Shown here piece by piece: positions 54,194 to 62,914 of a DNA stretch of 64,000 nucleotides. The notes under the pieces were generated by a model. The model saw only the letters and a list, made by a program, of their open reading frames with translations, was not told where the DNA came from and made no database searches. Every line of letters begins with the position of its first letter. The stretch's first letter is position 1. The DNA is from Companilactobacillus kedongensis (GTDB lineage: Bacteria; Bacillota; Bacilli; Lactobacillales; Lactobacillaceae). The DNA lies in assembly GCF_003946625.1 (NCBI RefSeq), contig NZ_RHOR01000013.1, positions 1-64,000 of the forward strand, read 5' to 3'. Made by a program: the position numbers and the translations under genes.

Positions 54194-54207
54194 TTAAAGC
54201 GCTTACA
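54194..54207 (-). promoter_or_regulatory. cre site upstream of fucU
   Basis: Minus-strand TGTAAGCGCTTTAA is close to the CcpA-binding consensus and lies 25-38 bp before the fucU start, so glucose repression inside the catabolic operon is likely. Confidence 0.6.
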
Positions 54208-54224
54208 TAATCATTTAAAAAAAA

Positions 54225-55244
54225 CTATTCTTTAGTAATTGTTCCATCAATGTCCCAAAGCGCTTGCCAGTCATCTGCACCTGGCCATAGGAATACTTCA
54301 CCTTTAACCAAACGATTATTCTTATCTAAAGTAGCCATTGTCTTCATTTCTTTATCAGTTAATGGATCTTCTGTGATACTTGTTAGGTTACTTTGATACT
54401 CTGCAGGGTAGATTGAGAATGGAATTGGAATACTTCCGCGTTGAAAGGCCCATTTCAAACAAATCAATGCTGGATGAACATTATGAGCTTTAGCAATTGC
54501 AACTAATTCAGGCATCTTCATGTCATCAACATCTTCAGCAACTTTATCTCTATCAGGTCTTGTTGGTGAACCTAATGGCATAAATCCAACTGGTTGAATA
54601 TCATGATCAACAATATATTGATATAGATCTGGTTGTTGGAAAGCAGGGTGTTGTTCAACTTCAATAAGTGTTGGTTTAATACGGCATAATGGTAGAACTG
54701 CTTCCAACTTAGGAATTGTCATACTTGACATACCTAAATTCTTAATCAAGCCTTTATCATATGCGTCTTCTAATTGATGCCATGTATCCATGAATTCATC
54801 GACACTAAATGGTTTTGAATCAGGGTTACGGTCATCAGCATTAGCAAATGGTGCATGATAGTTAGGGAATGGCCAGTGAATAAAGTATGCGTCTAGATAA
54901 GTTAATTGAAGGTCTTTTAGTGTCTTGTCAATTGATTTTTCGACTTCACGATGCTGGTCGTTCCAAACTTTTGACATAATGAATAAATCTTCACGTTTTA
55001 CAGTTCCTTTATCAAAAGCATTTTTGAATACTTTTCCGATTAAATCTTCATTACCATATACAGAAGCACAATCAAACAATCTATATCCAAAATCAATTGC
55101 TCCAGCTACAGCATCACTAATATCTTCAGCTGAAAAATGATCAGAGCCGAATGTTCCCATTCCAATTGCAGGCATTTTTTCTCCAGTTGAAAGTGTGTAA
55201 CTTGGTACAGTACTTGGATCAATTGATGTAATTTTATCTGACAT
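54225..55244 (-). CDS. Aldo/keto reductase
   Basis: This 339-aa protein has the AKR tetrad: Asp and Tyr in FDCASVYGNEDLIG, Lys in FIMSKVWND and His in YFIHWPFP. The C-terminal cofactor loop reads PIPFSIYPAEYQSNL, slightly unlike the usual IPGS. It would reduce a sugar to a polyol, or the reverse, with NAD(P)H. The start at 55244 follows AAGGAG by eight bases. Its place between the FGGY kinase and mutarotase genes supports a sugar substrate. Confidence 0.85.
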   Translation of the reverse strand: MSDKITSIDPSTVPSYTLSTGEKMPAIGMGTFGSDHFSAEDISDAVAGAIDFGYRLFDCASVYGNEDLIGKVFKNAFDKGTVKREDLFIMSKVWNDQHREVEKSIDKTLKDLQLTYLDAYFIHWPFPNYHAPFANADDRNPDSKPFSVDEFMDTWHQLEDAYDKGLIKNLGMSSMTIPKLEAVLPLCRIKPTLIEVEQHPAFQQPDLYQYIVDHDIQPVGFMPLGSPTRPDRDKVAEDVDDMKMPELVAIAKAHNVHPALICLKWAFQRGSIPIPFSIYPAEYQSNLTSITEDPLTDKEMKTMATLDKNNRLVKGEVFLWPGADDWQALWDIDGTITKE

Positions 55245-55267
55245 TTTTGACACTCCTTGTTTTAAAA

Positions 55268-56782
55268 TTATTTCATTAAAATTTTTAAATTATTATAAAT
55301 TTGAAGGTATTTTTCAAAACCTTCCTTATATATGGCTCTATTATCTGGATTAGGTTCATAGACTTTCTTTATTTCAATAGTCTTATCAATTGCATCTTCA
55401 TAACTTGAATATGCTCCTGTAGCAACTCCGGCCAGAATTGCAGCCCCAAGAGTTGTTGCAGTATCAGAACCTGGAACTAAAATTCTTTTACCTGTGACAT
55501 CTGCCTTTATCTGTGTCCAAAAGACGCTATTGGCAGCTCCACCCATTGCATATAATTCTTGGATATTTGCTGAAGATTCTTCAGCAATTTGTAAATTATG
55601 TTCTAGAGAATAGGCCACTCCTTCATAACTAGCACGGATCATATGTCCTCTAGTTTTTGAGAAATCTAATCCGTAATAAATTCCCTTTGCTTTAGCATTC
55701 CAAATTGGTGATCTTTCTCCCGACATATATGGGAGAAAAATCAATCCATCAGCACCAGGATCGGTTTTAACTGCTGTAATATCCATTTCATGGAAAGGAT
55801 TAGAACTATTTTTTTCAGAATTTATTTGTTCTTCCTTACAGAAATTTTTTAGCAGCCAACGAGCAACTCCGGCACCACCAACTGTTCCTCCCTGCAACAA
55901 TAATTTGTTGGGAATAACATGTCGGCTCAGAATCAATCGAGGATCGGCTTGATATTCGTCTTCATCTAAACAAATACTCATACCACCTGATTGACCACCT
56001 TGTTCTTGCGTTTGTCCTGAAGAAATAACTCCAGCACCCAATGTTCCACAGGCGGCATCAAGTCCACCCGCTACAACTGGAATCCCCATAGGTAATCCAG
56101 TTTCTTTTGAGGACTCCGAATTAATAACTCCAATAACTTGATCACAGTCCATCAATTCAGGGAATAAATCTATATCCAAACCAAATTGCTTTAGTAGATC
56201 TAAATCATATTCACCAGTTCTCATATTGTAGAAATACAATCCGTATGATTGTGATGGATCTTGTGACATAACTCCGGTTAATTTATAGCCAATGAAACTA
56301 TTAGATTGTAAAAACTTTGCGGTTTTATTAAAGATATCAGGTTTATTTTCTTTTAACCATAGAATCTTAGGAAGTGAATATGTCGGATGTAAATCATTCC
56401 CAGAAACATTAAAGATCTTTTCTTTCCCGATTTTCTGTCCTATCTCATCACAAATCTTATCGGCTCTTGTATCCATCCAAATTGGAGTTCTATCCAAAAC
56501 ATTTCCTCTATCGTCAACAGGTATCGCTGACCAGCTTTGGCCATCAAGACCAATACCAGAAATATCATTTAGATCAACTTTTCCTTGTTCCCTAATTCTT
56601 TGAATAGAACTGCAAATTCCATCCCACCATTCCATAGGATCTTGTTCAACCCAACCATCATGCGGATAATATGTGTTATGATCCGATGATTCCTGGGCAA
56701 CAGCTTCTCCTTGTAAGTTGAAAAGAGTAACTTTACAAGATGAAGTTCCAACATCTATACCTAATAAAAGTTTGTTTGCCAA
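55268..56782 (-). CDS. FGGY-family carbohydrate kinase, xylulokinase-like
   Basis: This 504-aa kinase has the N-terminal phosphate loop GIDVGTSSCKVTLF, GLDGQSW and the conserved GGLDAACGTLGAG, and the C-terminal MGGAANSVFWTQIKADVTG signature. It phosphorylates a ketose or polyol. The start codon is TTG at 56782 with GGCGG upstream; no better ATG exists. It is the first gene of the minus-strand catabolic operon and faces the SDR gene across a 538-bp regulatory region. Confidence 0.82.
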   Translation of the reverse strand: MANKLLLGIDVGTSSCKVTLFNLQGEAVAQESSDHNTYYPHDGWVEQDPMEWWDGICSSIQRIREQGKVDLNDISGIGLDGQSWSAIPVDDRGNVLDRTPIWMDTRADKICDEIGQKIGKEKIFNVSGNDLHPTYSLPKILWLKENKPDIFNKTAKFLQSNSFIGYKLTGVMSQDPSQSYGLYFYNMRTGEYDLDLLKQFGLDIDLFPELMDCDQVIGVINSESSKETGLPMGIPVVAGGLDAACGTLGAGVISSGQTQEQGGQSGGMSICLDEDEYQADPRLILSRHVIPNKLLLQGGTVGGAGVARWLLKNFCKEEQINSEKNSSNPFHEMDITAVKTDPGADGLIFLPYMSGERSPIWNAKAKGIYYGLDFSKTRGHMIRASYEGVAYSLEHNLQIAEESSANIQELYAMGGAANSVFWTQIKADVTGKRILVPGSDTATTLGAAILAGVATGAYSSYEDAIDKTIEIKKVYEPNPDNRAIYKEGFEKYLQIYNNLKILMK

Positions 56783-56922
56783 TTAAGTACCGCCTTTCTA
56801 GACATGGAAACCAATGATCATTATTTAATGAACACTCACCTGCAATTCCTAAAATCTCAATTATTCATTTGTTGTTAACAACTTTATATCTCGTGCACTA
56901 CACCGATATCGTAGCATATATT

Positions 56923-56959
56923 TTGGCAATTGCAATAATTAATTTGCAATACTTGCCAA
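56923..56959. promoter_or_regulatory. Extended inverted repeat in the kinase/SDR divergent region
   Basis: A 37-bp repeat bounded by TTGGCAA and TTGCCAA with two TTGCAA copies inside. It lies 140-180 bp upstream of the kinase start. Together with 49229-49248 and 57129-57148 it suggests the DeoR-family repressor's operators. Confidence 0.5.
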
Positions 56960-57128
56960 ATTGACAAATAAATAATGGATTTATTGGCTTGTATCCTCTT
57001 ATTTCACAAGCGATCGCAATATAAGCATAGCTTATTAAATAAATTAATCTTTTTTTGGTAACCGAATATTAGTATATATTTGAGTATCATCATTATTTTG
57101 CAAACAAAATTTGTCATTGCTGTAGACT

Positions 57129-57177
57129 TTTGCCAAATTTGTGGTAAATTTGACTTGTACGTAAATTAAAGTATTAA
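57129..57177 (+). promoter_or_regulatory. SDR promoter with upstream inverted repeat
   Basis: TTTGCCA-N6-TGGTAAA (57129-57148) touches a -35 TTGACT (57150-57155), then 16 bp and a -10 TATTAA (57172-57177). The rest of the 56783-57320 gap is AT-rich and carries a short TGACA/TGTCA stem, with nothing else I can name. Confidence 0.55.
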
Positions 57178-57320
57178 TGACAAGTTTTTTTGTCAAATGG
57201 TGTTTTCGTACTATCTGTTATTCATTAATCACCTCACTTTGTTGTTCGATACCACAAATTTATATCTACTACACTTAGCTTCTAAATTTATCGAAATCAT
57301 CAAATGGAAGGAAAAATATT

Positions 57321-58130
57321 ATGACAACAGAAAATAATTGGTTAGAGATCAAAGGTAAAACATTCATCGTAACTGGTGGATCTTCCGGAATTGGGGCTGC
57401 TATTGTAGATGAATTATTGTCAGACAATGCAAATGTCGTAAATGCTGACTTAAAGGAAGGACCTACCTCAAGCGAAAACCTCTTATATATAAAGACAGAT
57501 GTTACTAACGAAAATGATGTCAAAAACGTAGTTGACGAAACTTTGAAAAAATTTAAAACAATTGATGGCCTAGTAAATAATGCCGGAATCAATATTCCCA
57601 GAGTTTTAGTAGATCCTACTGACCCCAACGGCAAGTATGTTATCAATGCAGCTAACTTTGATAAAATGTTCAACGTAAACGTAAAGAGTACTTTCTTGAT
57701 GTCATCTGCAGTAGCTAAAATATTAGTTGACAAAAAAGATGGATCAATTGTAAATATGTCGTCTGAATCAGGACTTGAAGGGTCTCAAGGCGCAAGTATT
57801 TATTCAGGTACAAAGGGAGCTATCAATGGATTTACTCGTGCATGGGCTAAAGAATTAGGACAATACAACGTTCGAGTAATTGGTGTTGCACCAGGTGTTC
57901 TTGAAGCAACTGGTTTAAGAACAATTGACTACGAAACTGCTCTAGCATATTCAAGACATAAAACTGTTGAAGAACTTAGAGCTGGATATTCTAAGACATC
58001 GACTATACCTATGGGAAGAAGTGGTAAATTAAGTGAAGTTGCTAATCTGGTTGCTTTCTTCTTATCAAATCGTGCTGGTTATATGACTGGACAAACCGTA
58101 AATGTTTCAGGTGGTAAATCACGTGGATAA
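57321..58130 (+). CDS. SDR oxidoreductase, sorbitol-6-phosphate dehydrogenase-like
   Basis: This 269-aa short-chain dehydrogenase has the cofactor motif TGGSSGIG (about 18-25), NNAG and the catalytic YSGTK (Tyr-xxx-Lys) after a serine in NMSSESG. The PDPNGKYVINAANFDKMFNVN-like middle and GYMTGQ..VSGGKSRG end resemble SrlD/GutF proteins that oxidise sorbitol-6-phosphate. It is divergent from the FGGY kinase operon and probably acts in the same pathway. GGAAGG precedes the ATG. Confidence 0.75.
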   Translation: MTTENNWLEIKGKTFIVTGGSSGIGAAIVDELLSDNANVVNADLKEGPTSSENLLYIKTDVTNENDVKNVVDETLKKFKTIDGLVNNAGINIPRVLVDPTDPNGKYVINAANFDKMFNVNVKSTFLMSSAVAKILVDKKDGSIVNMSSESGLEGSQGASIYSGTKGAINGFTRAWAKELGQYNVRVIGVAPGVLEATGLRTIDYETALAYSRHKTVEELRAGYSKTSTIPMGRSGKLSEVANLVAFFLSNRAGYMTGQTVNVSGGKSRG

Positions 58131-58260
58131 ACAAAATGCGTTACAGTATGCGAAACTTCGTATATTGTGGCGCTTTTTTATTTCTTAATATTTATATATT
58201 TTACTAAGCTCATAAAAATCAGACAATTTAATAGTTCTGATTTAATTGCAAACTATTCAA

Positions 58261-58307
58261 AAAAAAACGACCTCAATGATGTTTTACTCATCATTGAGAT
58301 CGTTTTT
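58261..58307. terminator. Bidirectional terminator
   Basis: A 20-bp near-perfect stem (58261-58280 with 58288-58307) with A and T runs, between the convergent SDR and GNAT genes. Confidence 0.85.
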
Positions 58308-58864
58308 TAAAATTTATAAAAGTATTCTAAGTCCTCATAGTTTATTAACATTATTGAACTAGATAAGTTTAATGGTTCTTCCCATGGTTTTAAATAATTG
58401 AATCCTACATTAGAATAAAAATCCATTGCGTTAAGTAGTGCCTCTAAGTAAAGCACCTTAAATCCTATATTGTATTCAAAATCAGCATCTATTAAATCAC
58501 TAAATAAATTAGTCATAATTTGTTTACCCAAGCCCTGATTTTGATACTCTACATCAACTGCAAAGTAATGGATTTTTATTGCACTGAATTCAGTCATTGT
58601 CTCTTTTACTTTTGATTTTTCATATGAATCATTTTCATCCATTTGTATTGAAGATGCAGATAGAGTATAAAAAGCTGCTATCTTTTTATACTCCTCATCA
58701 TAATAAATTACTGTAGCTAAATTATTCTCTTCATCTAGACCTAGAGCATCCTTATAAAAAAAATCATTCAGCTTCACATCTCCACAGTTGAACGACTTTA
58801 TATCATTTGAAATATTAACAAATGTATTTAATCTTATTTTCTTTAATTCATTACTACTAGACAT
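58307..58864 (-). CDS. GNAT acetyltransferase, toxin-like (TacT/AtaT type)
   Basis: This 185-aa protein has the FNCGDVKLNDFFYKDA opening typical of GNAT toxins that acetylate aminoacyl-tRNA, and the acetyl-CoA loop VEYQNQGLGKQIM (about 103-115). TacT-like toxins block translation. A 53-codon ORF overlaps its start by one base and encodes a small basic protein, as expected for an antitoxin. An ordinary acetyltransferase is the alternative, as the partner is not of a type I can name. Confidence 0.7.
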   Translation of the reverse strand: MSSSNELKKIRLNTFVNISNDIKSFNCGDVKLNDFFYKDALGLDEENNLATVIYYDEEYKKIAAFYTLSASSIQMDENDSYEKSKVKETMTEFSAIKIHYFAVDVEYQNQGLGKQIMTNLFSDLIDADFEYNIGFKVLYLEALLNAMDFYSNVGFNYLKPWEEPLNLSSSIMLINYEDLEYFYKF

Positions 58865-59025
58865 TATTTGATTACAAATTTTGACTGTTTTGATTCCGAT
58901 TTTAATCTTCTAAGCTTTAGTTTTTTTTCTTCCGACATGTCCGTCTTATTAATGACCTTCATCATTTGTTCTTTTTCTAGCTTATTACGAGCAGTTACAA
59001 CCGTATTAATTGAAATACTTGCCAT
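58864..59025 (-). CDS. Small putative antitoxin for the GNAT toxin
   Basis: A 53-aa ORF (MASISINTVVTARNKLEKEQ and a lysine-rich remainder ending QSKFVIK) with AAGAGGTGA upstream. Its TAA overlaps the ATG of the GNAT gene. The short beta start MASISINTVVTARN and following helices resemble a small ribbon-helix-helix-type DNA-binding antitoxin, though the match is by eye only. Translational coupling favours a functional pair. Confidence 0.6.
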   Translation of the reverse strand: MASISINTVVTARNKLEKEQMMKVINKTDMSEEKKLKLRRLKSESKQSKFVIK

Positions 59026-59126
59026 TTTGCGTCACCTCTTTAAGATATACTTTTGTCTATTGATATTAACATCTTACCTAATCCCTTACAACAGGATAAA
59101 AAAATATAAAATCATAATAGTTTTAA

Positions 59127-60083
59127 TTAAATCCTCAATATGATCCGCTTCCCATGATCTGATCCTTCCTCAAGCATTTTATGAGCTTCCCCTGCTTTTT
59201 CCAACGGCAACTCTAATACTTCATCATCCAAGAGCTTTCCAGACCTAAAGTATTCATTTAAAGCTCCTCCTGCTATTTGTAGTTGCTCTAAACTGGCATG
59301 GCTAATAACGAAGCTTTTAATACTTTTACTACCTGTATAAAACTCTCGAACATCAAAGCTGAAATGATTATCTTTAGGAGCCGTGATCATACCTATCTGT
59401 CCATAGAGATTTAATAAATGAAGATTATCATTCAGGCTTACTTTACCTGAGGTATCAATAATATAATCAAACATATTTTTTATCTCAGACACATTTTGAT
59501 GATAGTCGATCAGTTGACTACTACCTAATTTCTTCAAACGGTCAAAATCCCTACTATTACTTGTCGTAGTAATAGACAATCCCAAAATTTTACCAATCTG
59601 TACCAGTTTTGTTCCAACATGACCAGCTGCACCTTCAATTAATATTTTCTTATCTGATTGAACTCTCAAAATACTTGTTAAAAGTATTTGTGCGGTTGCT
59701 GAAGAATGAACTGACGCAATTAATTGCTTCTCATCAACATCAGGTGCTTTTAACAAACGATTATTCGGAACAGCCGCAAACTCACTACTGATTCCCTTTC
59801 GTCCATCGTAGCCCATACTATTGGTCCAAACTTTATCGCCAATTTTAAAGTTCTTTACCTCTTTACCAACTTCTTTAACTGTACCTATAGCATCTCTGCC
59901 AATTACAAATGGAAATTCCAGATCGGTCTTAAAGCCACCTGCTCTAACAAATGTATCCACATGATTTACTGAAACATAATTTACTTTAATCAATACATCT
60001 GTAGGCTTAACTTCAGGAATAGCTAAATTTCCTATTTTTATCTGATCATATAAGCCTGTATTTTCTATATATGCTGCCTTCAT
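59127..60083 (-). CDS. Zinc-independent alcohol dehydrogenase/quinone oxidoreductase family
   Basis: This 318-aa MDR protein has the GroES-like N-domain (VSVNHVDTFVRAGG; FVIGRDAIGTVKEVG) without zinc-ligand cysteines, then a Rossmann domain with ILIEGAAGHVGTKLVQIGK. It should use NADPH to reduce quinones or enals. It is a single gene followed on the minus strand by the GNAT module. Confidence 0.82.
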   Translation of the reverse strand: MKAAYIENTGLYDQIKIGNLAIPEVKPTDVLIKVNYVSVNHVDTFVRAGGFKTDLEFPFVIGRDAIGTVKEVGKEVKNFKIGDKVWTNSMGYDGRKGISSEFAAVPNNRLLKAPDVDEKQLIASVHSSATAQILLTSILRVQSDKKILIEGAAGHVGTKLVQIGKILGLSITTTSNSRDFDRLKKLGSSQLIDYHQNVSEIKNMFDYIIDTSGKVSLNDNLHLLNLYGQIGMITAPKDNHFSFDVREFYTGSKSIKSFVISHASLEQLQIAGGALNEYFRSGKLLDDEVLELPLEKAGEAHKMLEEGSDHGKRIILRI

Positions 60084-60095
60084 AATTTCTCCCGA

Positions 60096-60123
60096 TAAAA
60101 AAAGACCGCCAAATGGCAGTCTT
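60096..60123 (-). terminator. Terminator of the NlpC/P60 gene
   Basis: AAGACTGCC/GGCGGTCTT hairpin (minus strand) with TTTTTTT. Confidence 0.8.
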
Positions 60124-60160
60124 AGATTTTAATTTTGAATTTATTGTTAAATTACTTATC

Positions 60161-60904
60161 CTAGTTTACGTGAACAGCAAATGAAGGCATGAAGTAACTT
60201 GATACTGTGGCAATCTTAACTGAATCACCAGGCTTTGGAGCAGCGATGTATTGGTTGTTACCAAGGTAGATACCTACGTGGTATGTTGAACCTTTGCTAC
60301 CCCAGAATAATAGATCTCCGGCTGAAGCTTGTGATACTGATTCTTGTGTACCGGCACCCTCTTGGGCAACAGTGTATGAACCAATGCTCTTACCTAATGC
60401 TTGTTGGTATACGTATGATGTGAAACCTGAGCAGTCGAAACCACTTGGTGTCTTACCACCCCATACATAAGGTGTACCAATGTATTGTTTTGCAGTACTG
60501 ATAACTGATTCAGCACTTGATTCTGTTGTAGCAGCTTGTGTTGATGAATCGTCAGTTGCTGCATCAGTATTTGTGTCTGTTGAAGCAGTGTTTGTTGTAA
60601 CGTCAGATGCTTGTACCCATGCGTCAGTACCGATGAAGTACCAGATGTTACCTTGGTCATCCATAGCTTCTTGACCTACAGCCCAAGGAGTATTAGCAGC
60701 AATAGCACGTCCTGTTGTGTCACCATCTTTAGAAGGTGTCTTGTAAAGCATTGCAGTCTTGTTAGCAGTAACTACTGAAGGTACATTGTCTGTAATGATT
60801 TGTGTAGCAGCATGTGTTGTTAGACCTGTCATACCTAAACCTGTAACTGCTAATGAAGCAGCGGCTGTAAATGAAATTAGACTCTTTTTAATTTTAGTAT
60901 TCAA
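60161..60904 (-). CDS. Secreted NlpC/P60 peptidoglycan hydrolase with SH3-like domain
   Basis: This 247-aa exported protein has a signal peptide (to about residue 32, ending THAA), an SH3-like segment (about 38-100), a Thr/Ser/Ala-rich linker (about 103-132) and a C-terminal NlpC/P60 domain. The catalytic Cys is in GFDCSGFTSYVYQ, with the His in TYHVGIYLGNN. It should cleave D-Glu-diamino acid bonds in the wall. Upstream are 11-bp-phased TGTAAC-type half-sites like those of WalR. Confidence 0.9.
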   Translation of the reverse strand: MNTKIKKSLISFTAAASLAVTGLGMTGLTTHAATQIITDNVPSVVTANKTAMLYKTPSKDGDTTGRAIAANTPWAVGQEAMDDQGNIWYFIGTDAWVQASDVTTNTASTDTNTDAATDDSSTQAATTESSAESVISTAKQYIGTPYVWGGKTPSGFDCSGFTSYVYQQALGKSIGSYTVAQEGAGTQESVSQASAGDLLFWGSKGSTYHVGIYLGNNQYIAAPKPGDSVKIATVSSYFMPSFAVHVN

Positions 60905-61024
60905 AATTGAAATCCCCCGAATGGTTTGTTTTTTATTTGTTTTTTTTAAATGTTTAAATTTTCTTAATTAATGTTTCCTTATCACTCAACGATGACTATA
61001 ATACTCTCCGAATATTTCAGAATT

Positions 61025-61052
61025 GTTACAGTAATTGTATAAGAATGTTACA
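61025..61052 (-). promoter_or_regulatory. WalR-like direct repeats upstream of the NlpC/P60 gene
   Basis: On the minus strand TGTAAC (61052-61047), TATACA (61041-61036) and TGTAAC (61030-61025) are spaced by 11 bp. A -10 TATTAT lies at 61003-60998, so the repeats cover the -35 region. This is the WalR/PhoP style of operator for cell-wall hydrolases. Confidence 0.5.
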
Positions 61053-61074
61053 CTTTATTACTTTAATAATACAA

Positions 61075-61114
61075 AGAGCCTCTAACCACTGATATAACAG
61101 TGATTAGAGGCTCT
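61075..61114. terminator. Hairpin between gmk-like and NlpC/P60 genes
   Basis: A 17-bp stem AGAGCCTCTAACCACTG with its complement and one imperfect pair. The T run is weak, so it is a probable terminator of the minus-strand gene at 61130. Confidence 0.65.
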
Positions 61115-61129
61115 CTTCAAATGTAACAT

Positions 61130-61687
61130 TTACTTGATATTTAGGGCTTGAATTAGCTTATCAACGCTCATTTCGGTAATATTCATGTCTTTATTGATGA
61201 TTTCGTATGATTTTCCCTGTAATTCTCGCGGTATTTTAAGGTCACGATTGAATTCTTCACTGTTGATACGTTGCACGATTCTATCAGGAGTATCCCCACG
61301 CTTCTTCAATCTCTTAGCTAAATTAGGCAGATCCAATTCCAAGAAAATCACGATTGCCTGTTTTCCATATTTCTTCTTATAAGCAATTGCTCCTGCTGTG
61401 TCGACTACGATACTGGCAACGTCAACTTTTTTCCACATTGACTCTAGCCCTTCTTCTGAAGAGCCATATTTGTGTCCACTATATTCGACTCTTTCCAAAT
61501 AGTGTTTTTCTGAAAAGCTCTCATTTGTTTCAAAGTAATAATCAATACCATTTCTTTCACCAGCACGCGGCATTCTAGTAGTATGAGTAATTACATTTGG
61601 AATTTGGTATTTTTCTTTTAAATAATGACTAACAGTAGTTTTTCCTGTACCACTAGCCCCAGTTATGACAATAATTTTCTTATTCAT
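61130..61687 (-). CDS. Guanylate-kinase-like protein
   Basis: This 185-aa protein has a P-loop GASGTGKTT and the guanylate kinase segments THTTRMPRAGERNGIDYYF and VEYSGHKYGSS. It may phosphorylate GMP, but housekeeping Gmk is usually about 200 aa and linked to rpoZ. This gene stands alone, so it may be a paralogue with another nucleotide substrate. The family assignment is solid, the substrate is not. Confidence 0.75.
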   Translation of the reverse strand: MNKKIIVITGASGTGKTTVSHYLKEKYQIPNVITHTTRMPRAGERNGIDYYFETNESFSEKHYLERVEYSGHKYGSSEEGLESMWKKVDVASIVVDTAGAIAYKKKYGKQAIVIFLELDLPNLAKRLKKRGDTPDRIVQRINSEEFNRDLKIPRELQGKSYEIINKDMNITEMSVDKLIQALNIK

Positions 61688-61774
61688 TGTGTTATCCTAG
61701 CTTTTAATTTGAATTTTCTATTCTACTATATTAATATACTATGCTGTTAAGTAAAAATTTAGGAGATCTCGTAC

Positions 61775-61984
61775 ATGAAAATAGAAGATTTGAAAGTCGG
61801 CGACATTTACGAATGTAAAGTAGATGAGGACATGGATCATCCATTCAAGGGAAAAGTCGAAAAGATTTACGAACATTCTGCTTTGATGGAAATTACTGAA
61901 AATGATCCTAAAGATAATTCCAATAAAATGGAACTAAATAATAAAATCGTTGTAAGTATCAAGAAAATGAAGAAGATCAAGTAA
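61775..61984 (+). CDS. Small DUF2187-like protein
   Basis: A 69-aa protein starting MKIEDLKVGDIYECKVDED and having a beta-rich KOW/SH3-like pattern (GKVEKIYEHSALMEI) as in DUF2187 proteins. The function is unknown. AGGAGAT precedes the ATG, and it has its own terminator. Confidence 0.65.
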   Translation: MKIEDLKVGDIYECKVDEDMDHPFKGKVEKIYEHSALMEITENDPKDNSNKMELNNKIVVSIKKMKKIK

Positions 61985-61988
61985 GCAA

Positions 61989-62026
61989 TAGAGGGAGTAT
62001 CGTTTGACGATACTCCCTCTTTTTTT
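61989..62026 (+). terminator. Terminator of the DUF2187-like gene
   Basis: AGAGGGAGTATCG/CGATACTCCCTCT perfect stem with a run of seven T. Confidence 0.88.
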
Positions 62027-62654
62027 ATTTGTGACTGACGGTAATAAACGAACGTGCGGGCACTCTTAATACTCGGTATTCTGTTGCCAATCGACCTGCC
62101 TTTAGACCTAGTCCATTGACAAAGTTCTTCTTATATTTAGCTTGGGCCGTTATTACATAAGCAGATTGATACTTATCATCCATCTCCTTAAACTTATTTA
62201 CGGGCCAACTGATACGCACACCTGAAACATTAAATGGCAATGTAGCATCAGAAACTGTAGCATCTCGACTGGAAACATTATAAGTAGAATTATTTACCCA
62301 GTATTGGTAAACATCATTATTCCCATGAGAATTACCTTTACTGATTTTTACATAGTAACCTTGACCATCATCGGTTGTTTGAATGATCATCGGTTCATAT
62401 TTGTAAGACATTGAAATATCTTCTTTACTACTTAAATCAGCATTTGAAAATAGACAAGCATAAAGCATCCCTACGACGGCTGCAATAACGACAATAATTT
62501 CAATTAAGTCAGTCAAAACTGTTTTCCAAGTGATTTTTTCTTTTTTTACTACCAAGAGTTTTAGATGTCGATTTCTTATATTGAAAACGACCCAAACTAG
62601 CAAGGCAATGACAATAATCCATGCAATGATCCCTATTAAATTCCAAGAACTCAT
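62025..62654 (-). CDS. Membrane protein with extracytoplasmic domain, LVIS_2131-like
   Basis: This protein of about 209 aa has two N-terminal helices (NLIGIIAWIIVIALLVWVVF and a second around IIVVIAAVVGMLYACLF), then a Ser/Thr-rich extracellular part of about 130 residues ending VPARSFITVSHK. It resembles the uncharacterised lactobacillar group named LVIS_2131, from memory only. The start at 62654 follows GGGAGAA; the longer frame adds 14 residues without a ribosome site. The function is unknown. Confidence 0.65.
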   Translation of the reverse strand: MSSWNLIGIIAWIIVIALLVWVVFNIRNRHLKLLVVKKEKITWKTVLTDLIEIIVVIAAVVGMLYACLFSNADLSSKEDISMSYKYEPMIIQTTDDGQGYYVKISKGNSHGNNDVYQYWVNNSTYNVSSRDATVSDATLPFNVSGVRISWPVNKFKEMDDKYQSAYVITAQAKYKKNFVNGLGLKAGRLATEYRVLRVPARSFITVSHK

Positions 62655-62807
62655 AATTTTCTCCCAACTAAAATTAATTGTCTGAAGTACTTTCAATTTT
62701 AACTAATAAACCTATAATAGTCATTACGGTAATTTTACCACGATTTAGAACAATTATATAAAAACGAGAGCTTATCTAAAAGCAATATCACCGCATAGTT
62801 TTAACAT

Positions 62808-62877
62808 ACATCATATAGTATATTATTAAAATTTCAGTAACAATATGTTGTGTTAAGTAGAACAAATGTTTTATACT
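62808..62877 (+). promoter_or_regulatory. nrdHIE promoter with two NrdR boxes
   Basis: Box 2 (62838-62853; reverse strand ACACAACATATTGTTA) is close to the NrdR consensus, and a weaker box 1 (62808-62823) lies 30 bp upstream. -35 TTGTGT (62849-62854) and -10 TATACT (62872-62877) are 17 bp apart, so box 2 overlaps the -35, the usual way NrdR represses. Confidence 0.65.
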
Positions 62878-62914
62878 AGAGCATGACATTAACATCAAAA
62901 AGAGGTATCAGAAC

